Below, in pieces: positions 39,171 to 49,717 of a stretch of 64,000 nucleotides of DNA; the stretch's first letter is position 1; each line of letters opens with the position of its first letter. The translations under genes were made by a program, and so were the position numbers. This DNA comes from Legionella oakridgensis ATCC 33761 = DSM 21215 (lineage in GTDB: Bacteria; Pseudomonadota; Gammaproteobacteria; Legionellales; Legionellaceae). Below the pieces are notes generated by a model that made no database searches, was not told the origin of the DNA, and saw only the letters and a program-made list of their open reading frames with translations. The stretch is from NCBI RefSeq assembly GCF_000512355.1, contig NZ_CP004006.1, positions 2,252,501 to 2,316,500 of the forward strand, written 5' to 3'.

Positions 39171-41393
39171 TTAAACGAACGTCTTTTGCCCAGCTATCCA
39201 AGCCTGACCAAGTGACAAGCCGCTATCATTGGGAGGTAACCGTTGAGGTAAGTGAACGGTTAATCCACGTTGTAATAACCGTTCACTTAATCCCTCAGCC
39301 AAGATTTTATTCAAGAAACATCCCCCACTTAATAACACCGTTTTAATGGCTATTTTTTTTGCCCAGCTTAAAACCCAATCCGTCAACCCTGCAATCAGCG
39401 TACCATGAAAAAGATTTGCACCTGCCACCGGATCAAGTGTGAGTAACTTTGCAAAAACAGGTAACATATTGAAATGCTTTTCATCAAAAAACCAGCCTTT
39501 AGCTAAAATTTCTGGCCTCGTGACGAGACTTTCCAACTGCCGGGCTGCTTGACTTTCATAGTGAGAAAACCAATTAATGCCCAACAATGCACTGGCTGCA
39601 TCAAACCAGCGGCCGCAACTGCTGGTAACTGCTATGTTGGTGCTGGCTGTCAACCAATGCAACAATGGCACTGCTTGTGGTATTTCTGCAAACCGTCTTA
39701 AGATATCCTCTTGTTGACCCAAAACATATAAAACCGATGCAGCCATGCGCCAGGGCTCGCGCGCTGCCCTATCGCCTCCTGGGAAAGGTAAGGGATAAAA
39801 ACTGCCGAGCCGCTGACATTGTGTACCCTCCAAGAGCAATAATTCCCCACCCCAGGACCCACCATCCACCCCATGACCATGGCCATCCAAGACTAAACCT
39901 AATGCTTTAGACAAAACATGATGTTCGGCAGCCACCGAAGCCATATGAGCGTGATGATGTTGGACTGCAACGTGTGGGAGATCATAGGATTCAGCAAGGC
40001 GTGTTGTATAAAAATCTGGATGAGCGTCATAAGCCACACGCTCAATCGTTACTTGCAGAAAATCCTGTAAATGATTTAAGGACTCATGAAAGAATTCAAT
40101 GGTTTCTTTATTGTTTAAACTGCCGATGTATTGCGAAACAAATGCTTCATCGCCACGGGTAATGCAAAACGTATTCTTAAGCTGTCCTCCTAGAGCCAAT
40201 GTGGGAGGAATAGCACGGGGTAATTTAATGCCTTCTGGCACAAACCCTCGGGCACGGCGAATAAACAAGGGAGTATTATGAACCAAACGTATGACCGAAT
40301 CATCAACACGCGTAACGATTTGGCGATTGTAAGCAACAATGCGGTCAGCCACCTGAGCCAATTCATCCACTGCTTTGCTATCATCGCCGATTAAGGGGTT
40401 ACCGCTCACATTGGCACTGGTTACAATCAACACCGTTGGCTGATAAGTCTCAAGCCAATCATATCCTTGTGGATAGCCGGCCAAGGCATGAAAGAGTAAA
40501 TAATGCAATGGAGTGGATGGCAGCATGACCCCCAACTCACTTAATCCCGGGGCAATCGACGTTGGCAAGGAATAATCTTTTTGGGGCAACAGGAGAATAG
40601 GACGTGCCTTATTTATCAGCCAATATCGCGCTGGCTCATTGAGCTCCACGAGACTCTCAGCACTTTGCAGATTAACCACCATTAAAGCAAAGGGTTTTGC
40701 CTCACGAATTTTTCTTTTTCGCAACTGGTCGATGGCCTTTTCATTGCGCGCGTCACAAATTAACTGATATCCGCCCGTTCCCTTCACTGCAAGGATTTTA
40801 CCTTCCCGAACAGCATTTTTCATCTCTGCAACCGTGGCTGAAAGTTGCGGACCACAACGTTGACAAGCGGTTGGCTGAGCGTGATAACGACGATTCGTTG
40901 GGTCGAGATAATCCTCCTGACAACAAGAACACAGAGGAAATAAATTCATGGAGGTATATTGACGATCATAGGGAAGCTTATGGGTAATGCTAAGCCGCGG
41001 CCCACATTGAGTACAATTTAAAAACGGATACGCAAAATAACGGTTTTGCGGGTTAAACAATTCATATAAACAATCACAACAAATGGCCACATCCGGCGAA
41101 ATAATCGTACGCCCCTGCCCTTGTTCACTAGCCATGATTGTAAACGTAGATTCATTGGGAATGCTTGCAATCTGTTTTGTTTGGATGGTCTCAATGCTGG
41201 CAAGCGACGGCAATGAAGCTTGCAGCGTTGGTAAAAAACAGGATACCAGATTGCCTTGAATTTCAATTAAAACACCGGCAGTCGTATTTTTTACCCACCC
41301 GGTCAGTGTAAGACTTTGGGCTATACGATAAACATGCGGGCGAAAACCCACTCCCTGAACGGTACCTGTTATTAAAATTTCTAATCTTTTCAT
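39171..41393 (-). CDS. hypF: Carbamoyltransferase HypF
   Basis: A 740-residue multidomain enzyme that makes the carbamoyl-AMP used for cyanide ligand synthesis. Domain order: acylphosphatase (ITGTVQGVGFRPHVYRIA, residues 8-25), two zinc fingers (CCDCLYELFNPQNRYF ... CTQCGPR and CSCCQEDYLDPTNRRYH ... CQRCGPQ), a YrdC-like domain (GTGGYQLICDARNEKAI, TSANVSGNPLI) and a Kae1-like domain (VQHHHAHMASVAAEHH, LLSGGCFLNKILAEGL). The length and order are those of complete HypF. It has no visible break. Confidence 0.97.
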   Translation of the reverse strand: MKRLEILITGTVQGVGFRPHVYRIAQSLTLTGWVKNTTAGVLIEIQGNLVSCFLPTLQASLPSLASIETIQTKQIASIPNESTFTIMASEQGQGRTIISPDVAICCDCLYELFNPQNRYFAYPFLNCTQCGPRLSITHKLPYDRQYTSMNLFPLCSCCQEDYLDPTNRRYHAQPTACQRCGPQLSATVAEMKNAVREGKILAVKGTGGYQLICDARNEKAIDQLRKRKIREAKPFALMVVNLQSAESLVELNEPARYWLINKARPILLLPQKDYSLPTSIAPGLSELGVMLPSTPLHYLLFHALAGYPQGYDWLETYQPTVLIVTSANVSGNPLIGDDSKAVDELAQVADRIVAYNRQIVTRVDDSVIRLVHNTPLFIRRARGFVPEGIKLPRAIPPTLALGGQLKNTFCITRGDEAFVSQYIGSLNNKETIEFFHESLNHLQDFLQVTIERVAYDAHPDFYTTRLAESYDLPHVAVQHHHAHMASVAAEHHVLSKALGLVLDGHGHGVDGGSWGGELLLLEGTQCQRLGSFYPLPFPGGDRAAREPWRMAASVLYVLGQQEDILRRFAEIPQAVPLLHWLTASTNIAVTSSCGRWFDAASALLGINWFSHYESQAARQLESLVTRPEILAKGWFFDEKHFNMLPVFAKLLTLDPVAGANLFHGTLIAGLTDWVLSWAKKIAIKTVLLSGGCFLNKILAEGLSERLLQRGLTVHLPQRLPPNDSGLSLGQAWIAGQKTFV

Positions 41394-41438
41394 AAAGTAT
41401 CAATGCTTATAATCAATCGGGTAATGCACAAGCCAGGC

Positions 41439-42167
41439 TTAGTGTATATCCATGAGCCATTGATACCATGGTGCTAATCCATCCCCGGAAGTCGCTGATA
41501 ATTTCATAATCGTGATGTCAGAATTTATTTTTTGAACATATTGACTACATCGATGACAATCAAATTCCACATAAGGTAATAGATCTGTCTTAGTCAAGAG
41601 CAGCAAATCCGCATTGCGAAACATATCCGGATATTTCAATGGCTTATTATCGCCTTCAGTGACCGACAGAATAACCACTTTATAAGTCTCGCCAAGATCA
41701 AACAGGGCTGGACAGACCAAATTGCCAATATTCTCAATGAATAAAAGACTACGTTCTTGAAGCTGCAATGATTCAAGCGAATGCCCCACCATATGTGCAT
41801 CCAAATGACAAACTCGCCCAGTATTTACCTGAATGGCTCTGGCACCACTTGCCCTTATGATGGAGGCATCATAATCCGTCTGCTGATCAGCAACAATCAC
41901 CGACATATCCAGCCGATGCTTTAAATCCGTAATAGTTTTGCCCAATAGAGTCGTTTTTCCAGCCCCGGGGCTGGACATAATATTCAAAGCGGTAATGTTA
42001 TTTTGCTGTAAATAATTACGATTACTTAAAGCAAATTGATTGTTTTTAGCTAATATATTTTCTTCTATTTCAATGAGCTTTGGCTCAGCATGTTGATGCG
42101 TTGTTTGTATCCCTTGTTCAGAGTGTTCCAATTCATGCGACTCATGACAACCACAAATTCCACACAT
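41439..42167 (-). CDS. hypB: Hydrogenase nickel-incorporation GTPase HypB
   Basis: A 242-residue SIMIBI GTPase. It opens with the high-affinity Ni motif MCGICGCH, continues with a modest His-containing segment (residues 8-28), then P-loop MSSPGAGKTTLLGKT, IVADQQTDYDA, IENIGNLVCPALFDLGE and LLTKTDLLPY. It delivers Ni to the large subunit together with HypA. Its ATG overlaps the hypA stop by one base (TAATG). Confidence 0.96.
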   Translation of the reverse strand: MCGICGCHESHELEHSEQGIQTTHQHAEPKLIEIEENILAKNNQFALSNRNYLQQNNITALNIMSSPGAGKTTLLGKTITDLKHRLDMSVIVADQQTDYDASIIRASGARAIQVNTGRVCHLDAHMVGHSLESLQLQERSLLFIENIGNLVCPALFDLGETYKVVILSVTEGDNKPLKYPDMFRNADLLLLTKTDLLPYVEFDCHRCSQYVQKINSDITIMKLSATSGDGLAPWYQWLMDIH

Positions 42168-42508
42168 TATTCCATCTCCATGTATTTAACACGTAATTCT
42201 TCCCCTGCCATCACCGTGAGTTGCCAATGACCACACCTAGTGCAGGAATCATAGTAATTTTGAATGGTTATCCGTTGTTGACAGGAATCACAAATAGCCA
42301 TGCCTTGCACTTCTATGATGTCTAAAACAGCCTGCTCAGCCATTGAGCCTTGAGAAACAACTTCAAAACCAAAACGCAATGCAGCATGATCAACCGCAGT
42401 TAACGCCCCTATTTCCAAACAAATTTTTTTGACACGCCCCCCTTCTCTTCCGCTAACATGTTGCTTGATAATTTCAAGAATATTTTTACATAATGATAAT
42501 TCATGCAT
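42167..42508 (-). CDS. hypA: Hydrogenase nickel-incorporation protein HypA
   Basis: A 113-residue Ni/Zn metallochaperone. It starts [14 protein letters not shown], placing the Ni-binding His at position 2, so ATG 42508 is the right start rather than the upstream frame extension. The C-terminal zinc site is CDSC ... CTRCG. It is the first gene of the hyp-hydrogenase operon; only 46 bp separate it from the divergent acs, so the hyp promoter must lie close to or inside the acs leader. Confidence 0.95.
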   Translation of the reverse strand: MHELSLCKNILEIIKQHVSGREGGRVKKICLEIGALTAVDHAALRFGFEVVSQGSMAEQAVLDIIEVQGMAICDSCQQRITIQNYYDSCTRCGHWQLTVMAGEELRVKYMEME

Positions 42509-42554
42509 GTGCAATTTCTCCGGTTGCAGCATTTTTTATCGCAAGGAAGGTACC

Positions 42555-44494
42555 ATGAATCACGATACACTTTATCCCATTCCAGAAGAATTTGCCAAAA
42601 AAGCATACATCAATAAAACTCAATACGAAGCCATGTACCAACATTCCATTAGCGATCCCAGCGGCTTCTGGGCAGAGCAAGGCAAACGATTCATTACCTG
42701 GTTTGCACCATGGTCAACGGTCACCACAGGAAGTTTCAACGAACCAACCATCCAATGGTTTATTGGCGGCAAATTAAACGCTTGCTACAATTGCGTGGAT
42801 CGCCATTTGCCAACACGCGGTAATCAAACCGCCTTCATTTGGGAAGGAAACCAGCCCACCGAAAGCAAACACATCACTTATGCAGAGCTTTATGAACAGA
42901 TTTGCAAATTTGCCAACGTTTTAAAACAGCAGGGCGTCAAAAAAGGCGATCGTGTTTGTATTTATTTGCCTATGATTCCAGAAGCAGCCATCACCATGCT
43001 GGCTTGCACCCGTATTGGCGCCATCCATTCTGTCGTCTTTGCCGGCTTTTCTCCAGAGTCATTAAAAACTCGTATTCTTGATGCCGACTGTTCTCTTCTT
43101 ATTACGGCCGATGAAAGCTTGCGCGGTGAAAAAACCATCCCTTTAAAGGAAAATGGTGATAAAGCGTTAAAAGACTGTCCTAATGTTAAAAAAGTCATTG
43201 TGGTTAAACACACAGGCAATCCCGTCGACTGGCATCCCACACGCGATGTCTGGTACGACAAGGCTATGGCACAAGCACCCAGCGAATGCCCTGTGGAATG
43301 GATGGATTCAGCCGATCCACTATTTATTCTTTACACATCAGGATCAACAGGAAAACCCAAAGGTGTATTGCATGGCACGGGGGGCTATTTGGTTTACACC
43401 GCAACGACCTACCACTATGTTTTTGATTATCATGATGGCGATGTCTATTGGTGTACAGCCGATGTAGGCTGGATCACCGGCCATTCCTATCTCATCTATG
43501 GTCCATTGTTGAATGGTGCAACCAGCATTATTTATGAGGGAATCCCCAATTATCCGACGTACTCTCGTTATTGGGATATTGTGGATAAACATCAAGTCAC
43601 TATTTTTTATACGGCTCCCACGGCCATCAGAGCGTTACGACGAGAAGGAAACGATTGGGTTAAAAAAACACAAAGGAACAGCCTTAAATTATTGGGAACC
43701 GTTGGGGAACCCATTAATCCTGAGGTCTGGCAATGGTATTATGAGGTTATCGGTGAAAAACGTTGTCCTATTGTCGACACCTGGTGGCAAACTGAAACCG
43801 GCGGCATTCTTATTACCCCGCTGCCAGGAGCTATCCCCATGGCGCCCGGCTCAGCCTGTCTGCCTTTTTTTGGGATTTTACCTGATATCGTAGATGAACA
43901 AGGAAATTCCATTGAAAATGGACACTCAGGAAAACTGGTCATTAAAAAACCCTGGCCTGGCTTAATGCAAACCATCTATGGGGATCATCAACGTTTTTTG
44001 GATACCTATCTTAAGGCAATACCAGGATGTTACCTGACCGGCGATGGGGCTTATCGTGACCAAAATGGTTATTTCTGGATAACTGGACGTAATGATGATG
44101 TCATTAAAGTCTCCGGACATCGTATTGGCAGTCAAGAATTGGAAAGCGCCTTGCTCTCACATCCGGCTGTCTCGGAAGCTGCGGTGGTCAGTATTCCGAA
44201 TGAACTGACCGGCGAAGGAATTTATGCCTTTGTGACGACTAAAGCCCACATTGAACCAACGGAAGCATTGAAAAAAGAATTGATTCAACAGGTACGAGAA
44301 GAAATCGGCCCTATTGCCAAACCAGAGGAAATTCAATGGGCTGGCGCCTTGCCTAAGACACGCTCTGGAAAAATCATGCGACGCCTTTTACGAAAAATTG
44401 CCCGGGATGAATTGGATGAACTGGGCGATATCTCAACCCTGGCAGATCCTGGAGTATTAGATGGATTAATCAACAAAAAAGAAATAATGATTAA
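42555..44494 (+). CDS. acs: Acetyl-CoA synthetase (frame broken near 44478)
   Basis: About 646 residues, AMP-forming acetate-CoA ligase. Motifs: [20 protein letters not shown] (phosphate loop), [36 protein letters not shown] (hinge) and [20 protein letters not shown] with the catalytic, acetylatable Lys. AAGGAAGG precedes ATG 42555. As given, the frame runs on into the nickel permease to give a 915-residue reading frame; one A added to the six-A run at 44475-44480 produces INKKRNND and a stop at 44492-44494, which overlaps the permease ATG. I therefore treat it as a separate gene of normal Acs length. Confidence 0.93.
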
Positions 44495-45176
44495 CTATTC
44501 TTCCTTACTATTGATTGGTATGGTTTTAATGCTTGGGTTCCGCCATGGTTTTGATCTTGATCACATTGCAACCATTGACGCGATGACCCGTTCCTGTAAA
44601 GACAATCATCGCCTGGCGAATTTAGTAGGTATTTTATTTTCATTAGGTCATGGTCTAGTGGTTGTCTTAATTAGTGTCATGATTGGCAGCGGTCTGATGC
44701 AAACTATATTCCCTATCTGGCTTGATGCATTTGGACAGTGGATATCGATATTTTTTTTATTTATCTTTGGAATCATGACACTCTGGAGTTTACGAGCAAG
44801 CATTAAGGACAGGTCACCGGTTGGAATCAAAAGCCTATTCTTCATGCCATTACTTGCAAGAAAAATTAATCCCGCTTTAATTGTATTCATTGGTTCATTA
44901 TTTGCATTATCTTTTGATACAGTAACCCAAGTAGCGTTTTTTTCACTGTCTGCCTCTACCATGGCAGGATGTTTTTTTTCCATCACGATGGGCATTGTTT
45001 TTATGTTAGGAATGATGGCTTCTGACGGTTTAAACGGTTTTCTTATGTCCAAGCTCATTCAACGGGCCGATAAAAAATCATTGCTGCTTTCACAATTGAT
45101 TGGCCTGTTGATTGCCGGATTTAGTTTAACGCTGGGAATAACCGGTTTATCTGAACAATTATTAACGAAACCATGA
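44487..45176 (+). CDS. NicO/HoxN-family nickel (cobalt) permease
   Basis: A 229-residue membrane protein beginning [20 protein letters not shown]. The nickel-permease signature HX4DH occurs in [18 protein letters not shown], and a second motif is [31 protein letters not shown] matches the third. About six spans. Adjacent to a complete [NiFe]-hydrogenase maturation operon, its likely job is to supply Ni. It is preceded by acs with an apparent short overlap and followed by an ATPase gene with an ATGA overlap. In the raw sequence it is fused in frame to Acs, which I consider an artefact. Confidence 0.85.
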   Translation: MINYSSLLLIGMVLMLGFRHGFDLDHIATIDAMTRSCKDNHRLANLVGILFSLGHGLVVVLISVMIGSGLMQTIFPIWLDAFGQWISIFFLFIFGIMTLWSLRASIKDRSPVGIKSLFFMPLLARKINPALIVFIGSLFALSFDTVTQVAFFSLSASTMAGCFFSITMGIVFMLGMMASDGLNGFLMSKLIQRADKKSLLLSQLIGLLIAGFSLTLGITGLSEQLLTKP

Positions 45177-45718
45177 AACTAAAAACTAATTGGTGTGTTA
45201 TCACAGGCGCTCCCTCATCAGGAAAAACAACCTTAATTAATGCATTGTCCATTAAAGGATATCGTACGGCGCCTGAAATCGCGCGGGCTTACTTGACTTA
45301 TTTGCTATCCATACATTCTCAAGATTTTATTTTACACCGCGGCAATGAGGCGATACAGCAAAAAATTCTTGAATTAAAAACCGCCCGTGAAAAACAATTA
45401 CCACCTGATGAATTGATTTTTTTCGATCGCGGAGTCCCAGATAGTCTTGGGTATTATCGCTATTATCATTTAAATACCAATGAAATAATTCATAAAATGT
45501 CATTTTATCATTACGCGCATGTGTTTTTTTTGGAAGGATTGCCGATAATATACGATGAAATACGTCGAGAAGATGAAAAAGCAGCCCGAGACATTGGCGA
45601 AGCTATTTATAATGCTTACACTGAATTGGAATATGAAGTTATTCGCATCCCTCCAGCCAGTGTTGAACAACGTCTTGCAATGGTTTTATCAACCGTTGCA
45701 TCTTCTTCCAAAACATAG
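45173..45718 (+). CDS. P-loop ATPase (AAA_28/NadR-kinase-like)
   Basis: A 181-residue protein with Walker [17 protein letters not shown] at the N-terminus and a [14 protein letters not shown] segment that serves as the second acidic motif in the AAA_28/NadR-like nucleotide-kinase family. [20 protein letters not shown] near the end resembles the lid. The substrate is unknown. Translationally coupled to the nickel permease (ATGA), so it may belong to the same unit as acs. Confidence 0.8.
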   Translation: MKLKTNWCVITGAPSSGKTTLINALSIKGYRTAPEIARAYLTYLLSIHSQDFILHRGNEAIQQKILELKTAREKQLPPDELIFFDRGVPDSLGYYRYYHLNTNEIIHKMSFYHYAHVFFLEGLPIIYDEIRREDEKAARDIGEAIYNAYTELEYEVIRIPPASVEQRLAMVLSTVASSSKT

Positions 45719-45781
45719 GATAACGCTTTATAAAATACCCTCTTCCTCGCAGGAAGTGGAATACACTATTTGAGGAAAAAA

Positions 45782-47167
45782 ATGCATCAAAAAGTCTTCG
45801 TAAATCGCATTCTAAATATGAAAAAAATCAAGTTTATTGGCCTGGATATGGACCATACGCTGATTCGTTATAAAACAAAAAATTTTGAAGCCTTGGTTTA
45901 TAAATTGGTTGTTGAACATCTGATTGAAAATAAAAATTACCCACAAGCCATCCGAACGTTTAAATTTAACTTTGATGACGCCATTCGAGGGCTGGTGGTT
46001 GATAGCAAAAATGGCAACATTTTAAAACTTAGCCGTTATGGTGCCATCCGCCAAAGTGAACATGGAACTAAACCCATTCAATATGATGAACAAAAACAGT
46101 TTTATCGCAGTATTTATGTTGATTTAAGTGACCCAAATTATATGGCCATTGATACTTCATTTTCTATTGCCTTCTGTGTTTTATATGGCCAGCTTATTGA
46201 TTTTAAAGATGAACATCCACATGAATTACCAAGTTATAACGTCATCGCGCTTGATGTGTTAGCAAGTGTGGATGCTGTACATGCCGAAGGCACGTTAAAG
46301 CATCGCATCTGCCAGGAACCAGAAAAATTTATCCATCGCGAGCAAAACGTCGTTGACGGTCTTAAGCGCTACATCCGCCATGGAAAAAAAATTTTTATTC
46401 TGACCAATTCTGAATATCATTATGCCAACCTCTTGCTAGAATATGCTATCAACCCCTACATGGAAAAAGGTCAAAGCTGGCATGATCTCTTTGAATACGT
46501 CATTACTTTGGCCAATAAGCCACGTTTTTTCTATGATGAATATCGTTTTCTCTTCGTTAATCCTGAAAATGGCAGCATGACCAATGTAACAGGTCAGATT
46601 AAACCTGGAGTTTATCAAGGAGGTCATGCAAGAAAATTTACCGAAGACCTCGCCTTGAATGGCGATGAGATCTTATACATTGGAGATCATATCTATGGCG
46701 ATATTTTACGATTGAAAAAAGATTGTAACTGGCGAACTGCCTTGGTGGTTGAAGAATTAGGACAAGAAATCTCTGCTCAGAAAAAAGCTCGGCCGGTTGA
46801 GATGAAAATCATCGCTGCTATGAGTATCAAAAGAAAGTTGGAGCAAAAATACATTGAGCTTCATACCAAAAGCATTGAAGAACACGCAACGCATTATAAT
46901 GAAAAGCTCCATACCTTACAAACTCAACTCATTACGGTGGATAAAGAAATTACTCAATTATTACATGAACAACAGGCATTTTATAATCGCAAATGGGAGA
47001 GAGTTTTTCGTGCTGGTGCTGAAGAAAGCTATTTTGCGTATCAGGTGGATCGCTATGCGTGTATTTATATGGAAAAATTATCGGACCTATTAGACCATTC
47101 ACCTTTAACCTATTTTCGTGCCAATCGCAGATTATTGGCGCATGATATGGATAATTTATCGGTCTAG
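45782..47167 (+). CDS. Cytosolic IMP-GMP-specific 5'-nucleotidase (HAD-IG family)
   Basis: A 461-residue haloacid-dehalogenase-type nucleotidase. Motif I is FIGLDMDHTLIRY (Asp22 nucleophile, Asp24 acid), motif II FILTNSEYHYA, motif IV LYIGDHIYGDILRLKKD; a helical C-terminal region follows. ATG 45782 has GAGGA six bases upstream. The closest characterised relative is the L. pneumophila cN-II-type enzyme, which dephosphorylates IMP and GMP in purine salvage. Its presence is one of the arguments for a Legionella source. Confidence 0.9.
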   Translation: MHQKVFVNRILNMKKIKFIGLDMDHTLIRYKTKNFEALVYKLVVEHLIENKNYPQAIRTFKFNFDDAIRGLVVDSKNGNILKLSRYGAIRQSEHGTKPIQYDEQKQFYRSIYVDLSDPNYMAIDTSFSIAFCVLYGQLIDFKDEHPHELPSYNVIALDVLASVDAVHAEGTLKHRICQEPEKFIHREQNVVDGLKRYIRHGKKIFILTNSEYHYANLLLEYAINPYMEKGQSWHDLFEYVITLANKPRFFYDEYRFLFVNPENGSMTNVTGQIKPGVYQGGHARKFTEDLALNGDEILYIGDHIYGDILRLKKDCNWRTALVVEELGQEISAQKKARPVEMKIIAAMSIKRKLEQKYIELHTKSIEEHATHYNEKLHTLQTQLITVDKEITQLLHEQQAFYNRKWERVFRAGAEESYFAYQVDRYACIYMEKLSDLLDHSPLTYFRANRRLLAHDMDNLSV

Positions 47168-47221
47168 AACACCTGTAGGGCATGAAGAAATCAATTATCC
47201 CAGAAAAAGCAGTAGTCACCA

Positions 47222-48627
47222 CTACGGTGAGACAAAAAATGTGAAGAAAGACTGTAGATTCAACGCAGTATGCTTGCGCAGTAAATGGCAACTGCTTTTT
47301 CTGGGATTATTTTTTGATACGGTTTCTTGCTGCCTAAAAGAACTATTTAATGGATTTCCTTCCTGCCCTTGCAAAACCAGTTTGGCTTTCTTGTGATCAA
47401 ATTCCTGTTGCCACGTAGAAATAAGAATGGTTGCTATCACATTTCCCATAATATTGGTGATGGTTCGACCATCAGACATCAGACGTTCAATGCCCAAAAT
47501 AAGCATAATCCCGGCCATCGGTATCTGCCCAATGGCTGCGAGTGAGCTTGCCAACACCACAAAACCACTGCCGCTAACACCGGCAGCTCCTTTGGAGCTG
47601 ATGATCATAATAGCTAACAGTGAAAGTTGATGACTCATGGATAAATGAATATCCGTCGCTTGTGCAATAAATAACGCCGCCAAGGTAAGATAAATCGCTG
47701 TGCCATCCAGATTAAATGAATAACCAACCGGCAGAACAAACCCCACCACCGATCGTTTACACCCCAATTGCTCCAATTTTTCCAATAAATTAGGCAAAAC
47801 CGTTTCAGACGAGGATGTTCCCCAGGCAATCAATAATTCCGTTTTTATGTATTTTATTAGTTTAAAGAGGCTTATCTTACTATAGCCACGTAAAACCGAA
47901 CCAAGAATCACAACAATGAATAAGATGCATGTCATATAAAAAATAACCAATAATCCCAAGAGACTGACCAGTGATGCTGAACCAAATTTAGCAATACAAT
48001 AAGCTATTGCAGCAAAGGCCGCCAACGGCGCTAAATACATCACCAAATGGATGATTTTAAAAAAACACCAGACAAAATTTGAATACTTTGCAAGATTGGC
48101 ATTGCTTTCTCGCCAATCATCATCATACCTATAGAAAACAAAATGGCCACTAAAACAACCTGTAAAATTTCACCATCAACAAAAGCACTAAAAAAAGAGA
48201 CAGGAATGATGTTCAGAAGAAATCCACTAAAACCACTGACTGCGTTGGCATTCGGCAAATAATGTTTAGCGTCATTGATATCTAAGTGATTTAAATTTAT
48301 ATGCAATCCTGTTCCTGGATGGAACAAATTAGCTGCTAAAAGTCCCAAGCACAGAGCAAACGTCGTCGTTATAATAAAGTACAGCAAAGCGCTGCCGCCT
48401 ATTTTTCCTACTTCTTTCAAGTCATTCATAGCAACAATGCCTGAAACCAATGAAAGAAAAATAATAGGGGCAATGAGCATTTTAATGAATTTAATAAATG
48501 CATCAGAAACAGGTTTGAAAATGACTGCAATATCCGGGAAAAACACTCCCAACAAGACACCAGAACACATTCCAATCAACACTTGAATATACAGTGGTCT
48601 TAGATACACCATTTTAAATTTAGCCAT
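47222..48627 (-). CDS. Dicarboxylate/amino acid:cation symporter, DAACS family (frame broken near 48062)
   Basis: The N-terminal frame has PLYIQVLIGMCSGVLLGVFF, FIKFIKMLIAPIIFLSLVSG and ends falsely after LSGVFLKSSIW. The other frame continues APLAAFAAIAYCIAKFGSAS, GTSSSETVLPNLLEKLEQLG, SFNLDGTAIYLTLAALFIAQ and SKGAAGVSGSGFVVLASSL, the conserved DAACS transport core. One base added to the seven-A run at 48059-48065 gives GVFFKIIHLVMYLAPLAAF. The C-terminus is somewhat extended. The frame is open up to 48732; I prefer ATG 48627, which begins at family-like sequence, but no ribosome site supports either. Substrates in the family are C4-dicarboxylates or glutamate/aspartate. Confidence 0.87.
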
Positions 48628-48814
48628 ATTATGCGCATGTAAAATAGGTGATATTTCTATAGTCACGTATCTCTTAAATTTAAGCAAGTTTTCCCGATCA
48701 TTTAAGAAGTCCTCCAAGAGCCCACGTTTCATGGATAAATCAAAAGCGCTTAAATTGAAATGCCTTTAAAACAACATATACTTTGTAATAAGCGTCACAA
48801 CCAATTCGCGTCTC

Positions 48815-49717
48815 ATGTTAAAAAAATTGGTGAATGAATTAAACCAAATAGTACTTGGTAAAAATGAAGTGGTGCGTTTGGCGGTAAGCTGCTTGCTTGC
48901 TGGCGGGCATTTATTGTTAGAAGATATCCCTGGGATGGGGAAAACCACCTTAAGCCAGGCATTAGCTCATTTGACTGGAATGCAGTATCGGCGTATCCAG
49001 TTTACCAGCGATCTTCTTCCGAGCGATTTATTAGGCGTCTCCATTTTTAATGTTCAAGAACAATGTTTCCATTTTCATCCTGGCCCTATCTTTTCCCAAC
49101 TTATTCTGGCTGATGAAATTAATCGTGCGCCCCCTAAAACACAAAGCGCTTTACTGGAAGCTATGGAAGAGCATCAGGTTACAACCGATGCTGGCACACA
49201 CATCCTGCCTGAGCCTTTTTTTGTTATTGCCACTCAAAACCCTTCCCATCAAACTGGCACCTACTTATTGCCAGAATCCCAATTAGATAGATTTTTAATG
49301 CGTCTGTCCATTGGCTACCCACCAAAAGAAGCAGAGCGACAATTATTGACCATCGGGGATCAACGCAAAAAGCTTGCTCTGATTTCTCCTATTCTCAAGC
49401 CACAACAACTCATAACATTACAAGAGCAAAGCTTAAAAATCACAGTCTCTGCACCTATTCTTGATTACATTCAGGCCATACTACACACCAGCCGTATCAA
49501 TGACTGGTTTAATCATGGTCTAAGCCCAAGAGCAGGCCGGGCACTTGTCAGGGCTGCCCAGGCTTATGCGTGCGTCGAACAACGCGATTTCGTGCGCCCT
49601 GAAGATGTGCAAACCATACTGCCCGCCGTTGTTAATCATCGGCTCATTCTGCGTCAATCCGAGGGGCAGCTTACGCCAGCCGAGCGCTTATTAAATCATG
49701 TCGAGGTACCTGTTTGA
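48815..49717 (+). CDS. MoxR-family AAA+ ATPase
   Basis: A 300-residue ATPase. Walker A GHLLLEDIPGMGKTTLSQAL (about residues 31-50), Walker B LILADEINRAPPKTQSALLE, sensor FFVIATQNPSHQTGTYLLPE and the arginine region SPRAGRALVRAAQ. MoxR proteins act as chaperones for VWA/DUF58 proteins and enzyme complexes. It overlaps the DUF58 gene by four bases and starts the MoxR-DUF58-transglutaminase operon. Confidence 0.93.
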   Translation: MLKKLVNELNQIVLGKNEVVRLAVSCLLAGGHLLLEDIPGMGKTTLSQALAHLTGMQYRRIQFTSDLLPSDLLGVSIFNVQEQCFHFHPGPIFSQLILADEINRAPPKTQSALLEAMEEHQVTTDAGTHILPEPFFVIATQNPSHQTGTYLLPESQLDRFLMRLSIGYPPKEAERQLLTIGDQRKKLALISPILKPQQLITLQEQSLKITVSAPILDYIQAILHTSRINDWFNHGLSPRAGRALVRAAQAYACVEQRDFVRPEDVQTILPAVVNHRLILRQSEGQLTPAERLLNHVEVPV

